This document shows, piece by piece, positions 8,701 through 18,022 of a DNA stretch of 64,000 bases. The stretch spans positions 62,001 to 126,000 of the forward strand of contig JAFXZI010000001.1 of the NCBI GenBank assembly GCA_017541325.1, given 5' to 3'. The number at the start of each line of letters is the position of its first letter. Within the stretch, counting starts at the first letter, position 1. Both the position numbers and the translations under genes were made by a program. The notes beneath the pieces were generated by a model, which saw only the letters and a program-made list of their open reading frames with translations, was not told where the DNA came from and made no database searches. This stretch comes from Bacilli bacterium (GTDB lineage Bacteria > Bacillota_I > Bacilli_A > RF39 > UBA660).

Positions 8701-11700
8701 AAGATGTGTTTCCACTTGTTCCTGTTGCTGCGGCATTACCACCACCAAAGACTGAAGAAAGTATTAGATTTGTTTCGCTTTCTGTACCAATTACACTAGA
8801 TCCACCAATCTCAATAATAGTGTTTCCAGAAACAACTGCACTTGCACCATTTCCTCCAGCATAAGCACTACCCTTAACACGTCCATTTTCTATATTTACA
8901 TAAGTAGATCCATTAACTACACCAAAGTTTCCACCACCATATAAATTGTTGTTTACTGTAGCAGCATTCATATCGATGTTCGTGTTGTCGGCAGAAGCCA
9001 TATTTCCTCCACCGTAGACATAGTTAATTGTTCCGCCATTTAATACGAGATTAGTATCCCCAACTGTTGCTAGATTTCCTCCACCAAAGATACTTCCAAC
9101 GGTTCCGCCAGCAACACCTACCGTTGTTTCATCTACAGTTCCGGAATTGTTACTTCCTCCATAAATGTTAGTAGTAGATCCAGCTACAAAGTTGATATTA
9201 GATTCATCAGCTCCAGCTTTATTTCCTCCACCAAAGATATTAGTAATTGTACCATTTTGAACATTTACATGAGTTGTTCCAGTTTCAGCTTCATTTCCTC
9301 CACCATATATTTCGGTAGTAGTACCATTTACATAATTAATAGTAGAGTTTGCAGTACTTCCACCTGCATTATTACCTCCATAAATTACTGGTGTAGTTCC
9401 TCCATTATGAGTAATTACTGTTTTAGTAACTGTTCCGCTTGAATCTGATCCACCATATATTACATTTAATGTTGTTCCATTTTGAGTTATATTTGTTCCA
9501 CTATTACTATCTAGAATTGATGCAGCTTTACCTCCACCAAAGACATTACTAGTAGAACCTCCATTTAAAGTGATATTAGTTGTATTACTATCAACTTTAT
9601 TACCTCCACCATAAATAGAATTAACAACTTGTCCACTATTTAATCTTACATTTGATGTACCAAAAGATCCACCTAAGTTATTTCCACCATAGACATTACC
9701 TATTTTAGATGTTCCAGAAATAATTATATTAGATGTATTAACAGTACCAGAATTATTACTTCCTCCATACATGGATCCATTAACTACTCCAGCACTCATA
9801 TTAATATTTGTAGTATTTACAGATGATTTATTTCCACCACCGAATACATTACCAATTGTACCACCTGTAATATTAATAGTATCCGTTGTTGTAATAGTAC
9901 CTCTTTGGTCATGTCCACCATAAACATTAGACATTGATCCACCACTAATATTAACATTAATATTTCCATAAGTATGAGGTTCATAAGTATTACTTCCCAT
10001 ACCTCCACCAAAGACATCTTTATTAATTGTTCCGCCTTTAATATTAATATTAACTGTTCCAGATCCTGTTGTACCATTAGATCTACCAATTACATTACCA
10101 AAGGCACTTCCTCCATAAACTGATCCTTTTACTAGTCCATCTTCTACTTCAACAACAACACTATTTCTAACACCAGTTTGGTTTCCGTAACCTCCTCCAT
10201 ATATATCTTTTTCAACAGTACCACCAGTCATTTTTACAGTAGTAGTTCCAAAGATATCTCCTTTTACGTTAGCTCCACCATAAATTGAACCTTTAATAGT
10301 ACCATTTTCTACATCTATATATGAATTAATATCAACACTAGTTGTACCTCCACCATTGTTGTTTCCACCACCATAAACAGATCCATTTATAGTACCATTT
10401 AATATTTTAATATGTGATGTAACAGTACCACTAGCATTATAACCAACAGCACCATAGTTTCCACCAGCATAAACATTATTTAAAATCTTTGCATCTCCGT
10501 CAATAATAATATATGAGTTATCTGCAGTACCTATATCATTATATCCTTCTTTACCATTACCGATTCCAAATACTGAACCAACCTCAGCTTCATATAAACT
10601 AGTTGACCCTTCAACTCCAATAGTAGAGTTACCACCAATATATAAATATGTATCTCCTTCAAGAATTCCTCTAGCAGTAGTACCAGTAGCATTTCCTGTT
10701 CCATACATGTATCCATTAGATCCACCAAATACTGAATTATTGATAGTACCTCCAGTTATTTGAATAATTCTATTAGAATATGAAGTAAGATAAGCTCCTC
10801 CTCCAAATATAGTATTAATAGTACCACCTTTAATATAAATATAAGCACCATTTTTACCATTTAAAGAATCACTTGGTCCTGGTCCTCCGTTAATACCCCA
10901 GATATTTCCACCTTCAACAATTAAAGTCATTGGACTTGAAACTGCACCTCTTGAGTTAGAAGTAGAATATATTCCTAAAGTATATCCAGTTTCACTTCCA
11001 TATGATCCATATGTACCACTTTTTACTATTGTATAAAAATGAACATCATTAGAGTTTCCATAATTTATCTTAGTACTTCTATCTGCATGTAAAGTAGCAT
11101 ATACATCAAGATTATCATTATCATTCTTTACTCTATCATAATCACATCCAAATGTTCCTGTAATATCATAATTTGATAAAGTATAATCTCCACTTACTCC
11201 ACCAGTTGTTAGGAAGTTATAATAACCAGACTCTACTATTAATCTATATTTTGGTTGTTCATTAGATGTATTTTTAGTACCCATTATTAAACGAGCATTT
11301 ACATAATTACCATTTCTAGTTAATCCTCTTCCTATTTTTAAGTTTTGAGAGTTTCCATATATTAAACCAGCAGTTGTTCCACCAGAAGATGAAATTGTAT
11401 CAGTAGAACGTGATATAGTTGTATATAGTCTTATATATTCAATTCTAGTATCATTGTAGGCTTTTAAATAGTTACCTCCTCCAAAGAAACCACCATAATT
11501 TAATCTAAAATATGCATTTCCTCTTCGATCAGTACCATTGTAATAACTAGTTAAAGTAAATGGTTTAGTACTAGACCAAGCATCTTCTATTTCACCATCA
11601 TCTAAATAAACTATATTTGTATCTCTAGTAGTTAAATAATAATATGTTTCATCTCTATCATATGTATGATTTTCATTATATAAAATCTTATGATATACAT

Positions 11701-13648
11701 CACATCCACCATAAGTATTACAATTTGTAGTTAATTTATCTCCATCTTCATCATAATATCCATTTCTAGATACTCCATTATTAACGTGAACTAATTGATA
11801 AAAATTAGCCATATTCATATTTAAGTAATTATTATCATATCTAGTAATTACTGTTTCAGTATAAGTTTGAATATTAGTTTGTTGCATTGTTCCATTAACT
11901 AAAGTGTAATATGTTGTTGATGGATCGTAGTCATCTGGGTCAATTCTATCATAAACAGTACATCCGTTTCTTGATGTACATGTACCAGTTAAAGCATTAC
12001 CATTTACATCGTAATATCCAACCCTACTACTACGTTGTGGAATAGTTATTCTTCTATATATTCCTGTTGGATAAAGATCTGTTTGAACATGAATAATTAT
12101 ATTTTCATCTTTTGTATGCAATTCATGAATTCCTGCTGACTTTAAATTTCCTAAAGCTGTATTAATACTTTCATTGTTTTCAGATGTTGATTCAACATCT
12201 GCATTTACCCAAGAAGATCTAAGTGAAACAACTTGGAAATCTTTTGATGGATCAACAGTTATTACTGCATGATATACATATAAATCTCTATCTAGATATA
12301 TTTCAATATTAGAATTATCTGAATACCATCCATTAAATGCCATATCTTCTGGTCTACCACTAAATGGATTATCAATTAATTCTATATCTAATTTATTATT
12401 ACTTGTATTGTATGCATAGTATTTATAATAGACAAATTTCTTTTGCCCTTCACCAGACTCGTATGACACTGTTGCATCATGAACTGTTTGATCACTATCT
12501 CCTAAAGCAGCACTATCATAGATAATTTCAACTTTAGTAAGATTTGAACTTGTATATAAATTTTTATTTACTTGAGTTGGTAAAGTACCATTAGTACTAG
12601 TTGTATAGTTAAGTCCTGTATAATAGTTATAATCTGCTTCTAAATCATTAACATATACAGTAGTACCATCTGTCCCAGATGCATGTACTGGAATAAAACT
12701 AGCTCCTGGTGTCTCAGTATATGTATATGTAGGTTGTTCTGGTTCATCTCCACCGACATTAGCTGGTACGATAATATTTAAACTAAATTCAGCACCTTCT
12801 CCTACTAATTCATGATCAGTTGTTTTATATAAAGCAAGAATATCAGGATCTACAACTATTGAATTACCAACAACAGTATATGTTTTTAAATTATCAGTGT
12901 TTGTTTGATCATCTTCATTATTCTTAATTAGATCTAGTCCATCATCTTTTACTAAAGCATTTGTAATTGTTGTCGTTGTTGAATTGAAAATAAATGAACT
13001 AGTTAATTCACTATCTATATTATCAAAATTAGGATGAACTATTACTTTATCAATAGTTGATGATGAATCATCTACAATAAATCCTGATATAGCAGCAGCT
13101 TCTTCATTTTCAGAATCAATTTTAATAGTAGATTCAACTATTAAGAATTCAAATGTACTTTCATTAGAAGTAATTGCAACAACTCCACCTTTTTCACCTG
13201 TAACATTTACTTCCATAGAATCAAGTTCTAAATTCTTTATAGTTGCACCATCTAATTCATTAAACAAAGCATTAGTTATTTTAGCATTATAAATATATTT
13301 ATAATTACCATCTATTGTTCCACTAAATGGTACAGTATTGTTAATAGAAATATCATAATCATTATAGTCAAAACTAACATCTAATTTATATGCTTTATCA
13401 GCATATACAACAGCATCACTTGATTCCATTAAGTTTTTAAAGTAAGCATAGTCTCCTGCACTTCCAATTATATATGGATTATCAACTGATCCATTTCCTC
13501 CAGAGAAACTAGTTGATACAACTCCATCCCAAGCACTAGATGATACTTTAGTAGTTAAAGTTGATGAAATTCTCCATGCTAAAAGAATGGTAACTATAAT
13601 ACCAAAGACTATATATATTTCTTTTCTAAGTCTCATTTTCTTTAGCAT
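5786..13648 (-). CDS. Giant (2,620-residue) Gly/Asn/Thr-rich repeat surface protein
   Basis: An N-terminal hydrophobic segment (residues about 11-28) acts as a signal or membrane anchor. Next comes a segment typical of secreted beta-helix proteins (SGGNGSVDNPYIIGSAGDY, about 49-67). Residues of roughly 900-1750 are dominated by about 20-24-residue units of the form GGTxxxIYGGGN, with TxxNIxxxGGT between them, predicting a long right-handed beta-helix. The last 800 residues are non-repetitive and beta-rich. No LPXTG or NPKT signal is present, so anchoring is probably by the N-terminal helix. It is likely a filamentous adhesin or matrix protein on the cell surface. It sits downstream of the SipW/TasA-like cluster, has its own terminator, and its start is preceded by AAGGA. 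Confidence 0.85.
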   Translation of the reverse strand: MLKKMRLRKEIYIVFGIIVTILLAWRISSTLTTKVSSSAWDGVVSTSFSGGNGSVDNPYIIGSAGDYAYFKNLMESSDAVVYADKAYKLDVSFDYNDYDISINNTVPFSGTIDGNYKYIYNAKITNALFNELDGATIKNLELDSMEVNVTGEKGGVVAITSNESTFEFLIVESTIKIDSENEEAAAISGFIVDDSSSTIDKVIVHPNFDNIDSELTSSFIFNSTTTTITNALVKDDGLDLIKNNEDDQTNTDNLKTYTVVGNSIVVDPDILALYKTTDHELVGEGAEFSLNIIVPANVGGDEPEQPTYTYTETPGASFIPVHASGTDGTTVYVNDLEADYNYYTGLNYTTSTNGTLPTQVNKNLYTSSNLTKVEIIYDSAALGDSDQTVHDATVSYESGEGQKKFVYYKYYAYNTSNNKLDIELIDNPFSGRPEDMAFNGWYSDNSNIEIYLDRDLYVYHAVITVDPSKDFQVVSLRSSWVNADVESTSENNESINTALGNLKSAGIHELHTKDENIIIHVQTDLYPTGIYRRITIPQRSSRVGYYDVNGNALTGTCTSRNGCTVYDRIDPDDYDPSTTYYTLVNGTMQQTNIQTYTETVITRYDNNYLNMNMANFYQLVHVNNGVSRNGYYDEDGDKLTTNCNTYGGCDVYHKILYNENHTYDRDETYYYLTTRDTNIVYLDDGEIEDAWSSTKPFTLTSYYNGTDRRGNAYFRLNYGGFFGGGNYLKAYNDTRIEYIRLYTTISRSTDTISSSGGTTAGLIYGNSQNLKIGRGLTRNGNYVNARLIMGTKNTSNEQPKYRLIVESGYYNFLTTGGVSGDYTLSNYDITGTFGCDYDRVKNDNDNLDVYATLHADRSTKINYGNSNDVHFYTIVKSGTYGSYGSETGYTLGIYSTSNSRGAVSSPMTLIVEGGNIWGINGGPGPSDSLNGKNGAYIYIKGGTINTIFGGGAYLTSYSNRIIQITGGTINNSVFGGSNGYMYGTGNATGTTARGILEGDTYLYIGGNSTIGVEGSTSLYEAEVGSVFGIGNGKEGYNDIGTADNSYIIIDGDAKILNNVYAGGNYGAVGYNASGTVTSHIKILNGTINGSVYGGGNNNGGGTTSVDINSYIDVENGTIKGSIYGGANVKGDIFGTTTVKMTGGTVEKDIYGGGYGNQTGVRNSVVVEVEDGLVKGSVYGGSAFGNVIGRSNGTTGSGTVNINIKGGTINKDVFGGGMGSNTYEPHTYGNINVNISGGSMSNVYGGHDQRGTITTTDTINITGGTIGNVFGGGNKSSVNTTNINMSAGVVNGSMYGGSNNSGTVNTSNIIISGTSKIGNVYGGNNLGGSFGTSNVRLNSGQVVNSIYGGGNKVDSNTTNITLNGGSTSNVFGGGKAASILDSNSGTNITQNGTTLNVIYGGSDSSGTVTKTVITHNGGTTPVIYGGNNAGGSTANSTINYVNGTTTEIYGGGNEAETGTTHVNVQNGTITNIFGGGNKAGADESNINFVAGSTTNIYGGSNNSGTVDETTVGVAGGTVGSIFGGGNLATVGDTNLVLNGGTINYVYGGGNMASADNTNIDMNAATVNNNLYGGGNFGVVNGSTYVNIENGRVKGSAYAGGNGASAVVSGNTIIEIGGSSVIGTESETNLILSSVFGGGNAAATGTSGNTSYAIVNIAGGTIYGNVYGGANTSVINGIAEVRIGKNAITSRSNYNTLNNTKSDIHIYGTIFGGGEANAEGSEIFDYDAISVTQGIDIIIDGSEYTTLDLYGSIFGSGDASRSAGYSNITIKNYGEFNNPHHNLSIQRTEVLTVDNSNILLLGQKDRTNEYSDVKFSLSRINDLKLVNNSTLFLEEGTNLLEKFESLDSNGNKATVAIDPDNKTITKNVDNRLYVLEGKIVNIALDQQVTDYGEVNGMTFFGMYKHGGSNTLNLGIYKKEIGFNSTLNLGDLPAKGSYVLGLHKPNHNIEVDGFYSNFQDGEDDSTACKIDYITPTPESSSHYMWIIGEAVIEYNIDLVASKYSTLGSLELSFLEFPNPNTSFQILGFDSAGLEQGISLKPVNEIAKIAQTENEANSNYGLTMSSSNTGWLTNGTTTFISNGSTYTGTNYYVGDNTNDVPSMLFQLYHSKNLTIDQELGTVVIQMMAIEKKNALESETTRVVINVNISTDLYTDINYEGAMTPGDKYSIFPSTATNITDKSKFSTYFALFVTDDEYYQKKCTSGTCYRTITSTYALPENTKITMIDNNDGNPVYYYYVVTQQDYQNALGDINTVGETSYNLSLFKSMGTSGTGVNYNDAQMNAQYARNGLTEEEFIFIFDFKDTEITGNQVNKTMSFELKSGNNTITSVLGIERDNLKFSLYDDVDTSLEIDGELDSNPLYVTKYGNMTLQIAPKTLKQGSVNIYNTEYFDYKLGISIKVKNGEGNYVSGNALTGVYYLVNGVKYYPDINGVARIKLADKVGSIEQLIQVNLENSLLPTGSYTFEVTAFGSIDGIYYSTTHLVHKNIDSSIINSTYGLKVDLDDTSIVLKTGETNKLTGKISYTSLLTNPNIRIRMYRRNYNEIYDTTYTLVDLGDYVSSPIEHTTNNKEYYITKAPTEEINLNWNLKDTLTTGTYRLDFALYDNNVEIGTVSRYIIIHETEE
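8500..10900 (-). repeat. Coding tandem repeats of the giant surface protein
   Basis: Degenerate units of about 60-72 nt recur here, visible on the plus strand as repeated ccaccaccata/cctccaccaaa blocks that encode (F/Y)GGGN. Phase is kept in one long frame, so this is a protein repeat and not a CRISPR or satellite. Units differ by many synonymous changes, which suggests old duplication rather than recent slippage. Confidence 0.7.
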
Positions 13649-13729
13649 ATTTTCTATCCTTACTTTTCTATATTAATCCATTATTTATTATAACATAGAT
13701 ATATCTAAAAAAATATATTTCCAAAGAAA

Positions 13730-13755
13730 AAAATGTGATTTTAAAATCACATTTT
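13730..13755 (-). terminator. Terminator of the 13747-15255 gene
   Basis: The near-perfect palindrome AAAATGTGATTTT/AAAATCACATTTT has a following T run on the minus strand. The TGA stop of the gene lies inside it. Confidence 0.8.
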
Positions 13756-15255
13756 ATCACATTCAAGAATAAACTCTACATCTTCAAATTTAATACCTGA
13801 TCTAACAATATTTTCATATTTAAGAAGATTTCTAATATCTTCCATAGTATTATCCATATTTTCTTTTTCTAAATCTGTAGTAGTAATATTTACATTATCT
13901 AATCTATATCTATCTACTATTAACTCTTTCATTTGCTTTTCATCTAATAAAGCTGTATTATCTAAAAGATTAAAATTATTACTAATAATTTGTTTATTTA
14001 ATTCTTCAAACATATTATCTACTTCATCTATACTTATTCCATCTACATTTTCAAGTACTCTATTTAAGAAATATAAATAATTACCTGAAATAAGTTTAAA
14101 TACAGTTAAAATAGAACTGTCTTTTTCTAATTTTTTAGCAATCAAATCATTAAATCTTAAATCATCTAATTCATTATATTTAGCAATTAATTCATTTAAA
14201 GTATTCTTATATTCAAATAATGTTTTATCATCATTAACTTTCTTTTTCTTAAAGAATGGAATCATACTCTTCTTTTCTTCAAGACCAGATAAACTAACTA
14301 GTTTCTCTTCTATTTTTTGCAATTCTTTCAAACTAGAATCTAATTTACCTTTATAAGTATCTTTATTTTCAAGTCTAGTTTTCATATCTTTTAGAATATA
14401 ATCATATTTAACTATTAAGTTATATTCTTTTAATGATTTATATAATTTAACTAAATTATTATAAGTAAATGTATCTCCAAAATAATTATTTCTCTTCTTA
14501 TCAATAGTAATTGGACTATAAGTTGCTAAAGAGTACTCTTTATTTCTAAATTTAGAAAACAATAATGCTTTATCACTATCTTGAAGTATCTTTATTTCTT
14601 CAGTTAAATTAACTATTTCATTATTCATTTCTTTAACATTATTAGATGCTAAGAAACTTGCATATTTATCTGAAAAGAACTTATCTATTGCTTTTTGATT
14701 CTTTAAATAGATCCCTTTAAAATTAATTTCTAGTGTTTTAATTAGTTCTGGATATTTCCAATACAATTCTTCAAATTTAGTTTTTAATAACTCTTCATCT
14801 GCAGTAGATAATGCTACTTCAATATATTCTTTTACTGATTTATTATAATTAAACATTGAACTAGTTATTTCTATTCCAACATGATTAAAATTCTCAATTA
14901 TTTTTCTTATACATTCATTAACTTTACTTAAATTATCTTTATAATTAGATAATTTATATAAGTAATAATCTAATTCTAGTTTTTCATAAGAAGTATTATA
15001 ATCATTCCACATTAAAGCAAGTAGTCCATTAAGTTCATTTTCTTTTTCAGAAATTGCTTCATTTACTACCAGGTTATTTATAACAGATTTTCTTCTTTCT
15101 ATTTCTTCCATAACAAGCTTTAAAAACTTTTCATTAAATATTTCTTCTTCTTTTATAAATTCGAACTTTTTTTGTTTATTTTCTTTATTATTAGTAGGCA
15201 TTACATCTAAAACGTTTTTAAACTCATCATATTTTTCGATTAGTGCATCTTTCAT
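13747..15255 (-). CDS. Long charged alpha-helical/coiled-coil protein, unknown
   Basis: A 502-residue protein with high Lys, Glu, Asn and Leu content, no signal peptide and no membrane segment. Most of it is predicted helical with heptad-like stretches. A short basic patch (FFKKKK, about residue 340) lies in the middle. I do not recognise the family. It follows a 37-codon gene after 1 nt, with its ribosome site (AGAGGA) inside the end of that gene, so the two are co-translated. It ends in TGA. It lies between TasA-like genes and the giant surface protein and may be a cytosolic partner of the surface system; this is an inference from position only. Confidence 0.65.
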   Translation of the reverse strand: MKDALIEKYDEFKNVLDVMPTNNKENKQKKFEFIKEEEIFNEKFLKLVMEEIERRKSVINNLVVNEAISEKENELNGLLALMWNDYNTSYEKLELDYYLYKLSNYKDNLSKVNECIRKIIENFNHVGIEITSSMFNYNKSVKEYIEVALSTADEELLKTKFEELYWKYPELIKTLEINFKGIYLKNQKAIDKFFSDKYASFLASNNVKEMNNEIVNLTEEIKILQDSDKALLFSKFRNKEYSLATYSPITIDKKRNNYFGDTFTYNNLVKLYKSLKEYNLIVKYDYILKDMKTRLENKDTYKGKLDSSLKELQKIEEKLVSLSGLEEKKSMIPFFKKKKVNDDKTLFEYKNTLNELIAKYNELDDLRFNDLIAKKLEKDSSILTVFKLISGNYLYFLNRVLENVDGISIDEVDNMFEELNKQIISNNFNLLDNTALLDEKQMKELIVDRYRLDNVNITTTDLEKENMDNTMEDIRNLLKYENIVRSGIKFEDVEFILECDKM

Positions 15256-15256
15256 T

Positions 15257-15370
15257 TTATTCTTCCTCTACTAATTTTTGTTTCTCTACTTCTATAAGTT
15301 CTTTATGTTCAAGAACAAGACGATAAATTGCTAATAATTCTTCATTTGATATGTCTTTTAAATGATTCAT
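15257..15370 (-). CDS. 37-residue small protein
   Basis: A short frame of 37 codons begins at an ATG preceded by AGAGGA at proper distance and ends 1 nt before the next gene. The product is acidic and helical (starts MNHLKDISNEELL, ends VEEE), with no membrane segment. The tight coupling to the 502-residue protein and the clean ribosome site argue for expression. It could be a small partner or simply a translational-coupling leader peptide. No family is recognised. Confidence 0.5.
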   Translation of the reverse strand: MNHLKDISNEELLAIYRLVLEHKELIEVEKQKLVEEE

Positions 15371-15433
15371 AACGATTCCTCTTTCTACCTACTATCTATT
15401 ACTTATATTACCACAAATATATAAAAATAACAA

Positions 15434-15461
15434 AATAAAAAAGAAGGTTTAACCTTCTTTT
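15434..15461 (-). terminator. Terminator of the 15471 gene
   Basis: AAAAGAAGG/CCTTCTTTT with a 5-nt loop is followed by a T-rich tract on the minus strand. Confidence 0.85.
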
Positions 15462-15470
15462 ACATTTTTA

Positions 15471-16487
15471 TTAACTGTTAGCAGTTGTTAATGATATGTT
15501 GAATGAAATATCAGTACCTGTTGCATTGTTTTCACAGTCGATATCTTGTCCTTCAATCCACATATAAATACGTACTTTAGTAACACCAGCTTCTAATGTA
15601 GCAAATGTACTATTAGCACTATTTCCTTCAGCTGTTTTAATAGCTGGATTCATTTGAGTAGCATATCCTGCTTCTGTTCCAGTTCCTACAACTGTATTTT
15701 TTAAATTAGCATTAGTAAATTCTTTATTTAATCCACGATATGTAGTAGCTGCACTAGTTGATGCTGCAACTCCATATTCTGATGCAACTATTAATGCTTG
15801 AGATGTATGTGATGTATAGTTAGGTTCCCAAATAATTGCACTAGTTGGATTTCCATTAGAAAGTCCAGTTAAAGTACTAACAGAATCTGTAGATGCTCCA
15901 TGTCCTAAAATAACGAATCCAACACGAGCAGAGTTCTTAAGTCCTTTATCTGTAGTTTCATCGTCAGTCCCAGCAATTTGTACTGCTTTATGGCTAACGT
16001 TAGAATTTCCTGCTAAGAATACTTCTTGAGTAGTATCTGTTTTTAAGAATACATCAAATGCGATATAGTATCCATTTGCACCATTTACATCTGTTTGTTT
16101 AGTAGATGCAATTAAGTAATCTCCTGTTGTTTCATCATTTGTGATAGTTCCTAGATACATGTTTAGTCTTCCTCCAGAAACTGTACCATCACTTGATACT
16201 GCTGTAACTGATGTTGGAACTTGGTTAACAGCTCCACTATAAGCACCACTTGTAATATCGTTATTAGTAATAACTGATTTCCATGTTACTGCATCAGTTG
16301 ATATTTGAAGACCATTACTAGCTTCTACTTGTAAATCTAATGCTTGAATTGTAACAACTTGGTTAGCAGTGAACCATGCATAAGTTGCTGTTCCTAACAT
16401 AATAATAGTTAAGAATAATAGTAGGAACAATGATCTTAATTTCTTTTCTTTTTTCTTTTTGTGTTTTCTTGTACTCATTTCTTTCAA
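15471..16487 (-). CDS. TasA/camelysin-like secreted protein with SipW-type signal
   Basis: A 338-residue surface protein. A basic N terminus (RKHKKKKEKK) leads to a hydrophobic segment ending TATYAWFTAN (about residues 32-42), the hallmark of SipW-dependent signal peptides. The mature part is Thr, Ser, Asn and Ala rich and predicted all-beta, as in TasA or camelysin fibre subunits. Near the C terminus is WIEGQDIDC (310-318), a motif shared with the protein encoded just upstream. It is probably processed by the signal peptidases encoded at 18664 or 24359 and exported as a fibre or matrix component. It lies 6 nt after the 16494 gene, so the two are co-transcribed. Confidence 0.8.
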   Translation of the reverse strand: MKEMSTRKHKKKKEKKLRSLFLLLFLTIIMLGTATYAWFTANQVVTIQALDLQVEASNGLQISTDAVTWKSVITNNDITSGAYSGAVNQVPTSVTAVSSDGTVSGGRLNMYLGTITNDETTGDYLIASTKQTDVNGANGYYIAFDVFLKTDTTQEVFLAGNSNVSHKAVQIAGTDDETTDKGLKNSARVGFVILGHGASTDSVSTLTGLSNGNPTSAIIWEPNYTSHTSQALIVASEYGVAASTSAATTYRGLNKEFTNANLKNTVVGTGTEAGYATQMNPAIKTAEGNSANSTFATLEAGVTKVRIYMWIEGQDIDCENNATGTDISFNISLTTANS

Positions 16488-16493
16488 CTCCTA

Positions 16494-17207
16494 TCATTTT
16501 TCAATATGCTCTTCAGTAAACTTCATGTGCATTTTTAACTCTCCTCCAATAATTGCATCTACGCAATCTGGATCATCACCTTCTAGCCATATTACAATAG
16601 TATAACGGTCCAAATCATTTGGTTTAAAATCCTCTACTTGTTCTAATATAACTATGTTTTCCTTACTTTCAACATCTTCTCTAAATGGTGTAGTTCCTTC
16701 TTCAGGGGTATTATCTATAGGATTCTTTTTGGCATAAGTTATTTGTTTACCATTCCTATAAATTCTTATACGAACAGCATCATCAACACCTTTTATAATG
16801 TTATCGATTGCAACTTCATACCAATAGTTCAAAACTTCTGTTCCCTGATTTTCAACATAGAAACTATAAGCAATGTAATTTTTTCCATTATGTGATCCAT
16901 CTGCTTCAGTGTCAATATTTTCAGGTATCCATTTATAAGATATGTTGTCCATAGATCTTATTGGTGTTGCTTCAAGTTTTCTTTTTCCTTGAGAATTATT
17001 TAAACTCTCAAACATAGCAAGTCCGCTTTTTAAAGTATCATTAGAATCAAGTGTTATAGTAAATCTTCCTTCATTATATATAACTCTTAGCAATATATAT
17101 ATTACTGTAAGGAACAATAGTAACAGAAGTAATGCAAGTTTTATAACTCGATATCTTCTCTTACGTTTATTAACTTGATCTGCTTTTAATACTACATCTC
17201 TTGCCAT
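16494..17207 (-). CDS. Membrane-anchored companion of the TasA-like protein
   Basis: A 237-residue protein with a basic start and a long leucine-rich transmembrane segment (about 23-43), then an extracellular beta-rich part. It lacks the clear TATYAWF-type cleavage box, so it may stay anchored. The C-terminal WLEGDDPDC (207-215) matches the WIEGQDIDC of the downstream protein, indicating a shared fold or a paired partner. It ends in TGA directly followed by TAG, 6 nt before the 15471 gene. It is probably an anchor, assembly factor or minor subunit of the same fibre; this is inferred from the shared motif and the operon. Confidence 0.7.
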   Translation of the reverse strand: MARDVVLKADQVNKRKRRYRVIKLALLLLLLFLTVIYILLRVIYNEGRFTITLDSNDTLKSGLAMFESLNNSQGKRKLEATPIRSMDNISYKWIPENIDTEADGSHNGKNYIAYSFYVENQGTEVLNYWYEVAIDNIIKGVDDAVRIRIYRNGKQITYAKKNPIDNTPEEGTTPFREDVESKENIVILEQVEDFKPNDLDRYTIVIWLEGDDPDCVDAIIGGELKMHMKFTEEHIEK

Positions 17208-17425
17208 AACATCACCAACACATGCACGATATACTTACCTATCATACAAAATAATTATAAACTACCAATTTTTAAAAATCAATAATTTTAGAAGTAAATA
17301 CACTAGTTTACAAAATATATTTGTACACGTAAAAACATATGTAAATTTACAATATATTTTACAAAAATATATTTAATTATTGACATTGATTTTATATAAT
17401 AAAATTGAGAATGGAGGCGAATATC

Positions 17426-18022
17426 ATGATAAATGTAATTAATGATCGTAAAATTAGATTCGTTATTGCATTTGGTTTATTGTGCCTTCTTATCGGAATG
17501 ATTCAATCTTCATATGCAAAATATGTATCATCTGCAAGTGCAACTGGAAAATTTACAATCGCCGAATGGACATTTAAAGTTAATAATATAGATGTTGTAT
17601 CAGGAAGTAACTTTAGTAATACTTTAGTTCCTACATATGATACAAATACTAATATATCAAGCGGAGTTATCGCACCAACTAGTACTGGATATTTTGATTT
17701 AGTAATTGATTCTACAAAAGTAGATGTATCTTATAATCAAACAATTACAGTTTCAACCGGAGATGATAATACAATTACGGATTTAAAGATAACAGGATAC
17801 AAAATTAATAACAGTGAAACAATTTTATTTACTGGAGAAAATAACACGATAACTACTACACATAATTTATCAGATACAAATAAAACAAACACTTACCGAA
17901 TATACATTGAATGGGTCGATGGAACTGGAGAATCAATGAATAACGCCGCTGATACAGCAGCTGCATCAAACGGCGTAGCAAGTGTTAAAGTCGGCTTAAA
18001 CTTTACTCAAAAAGCTAACTAG
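17426..18022 (+). CDS. SipW-dependent TasA/camelysin-like protein
   Basis: A 198-residue secreted protein. The hydrophobic segment (about 12-25) ends SSYAKYVSSASATGKFTIAEW, typical of camelysin or TasA N termini. A start at 17426 is chosen over the in-frame TTG at 17405 because GGAGGCGA lies 8 nt before it. The mature protein resembles the one at 25323 in layout: AxW at the start, a GYF(D/E)(L/I)xID segment in the middle, xIEW or SIDW near the end. It is the only plus-strand gene in the surface cluster, and its last 8 nt overlap the end of the convergent 18015 gene. It is a likely fibre subunit. Confidence 0.8.
   Translation: MINVINDRKIRFVIAFGLLCLLIGMIQSSYAKYVSSASATGKFTIAEWTFKVNNIDVVSGSNFSNTLVPTYDTNTNISSGVIAPTSTGYFDLVIDSTKVDVSYNQTITVSTGDDNTITDLKITGYKINNSETILFTGENNTITTTHNLSDTNKTNTYRIYIEWVDGTGESMNNAADTAAASNGVASVKVGLNFTQKAN

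Noticed and set aside
8500-10900. Repeat array as CRISPR
   Set aside because: The units are degenerate, lie in one open frame and encode GGGN-type protein repeats; there are no unique spacers or cas genes.
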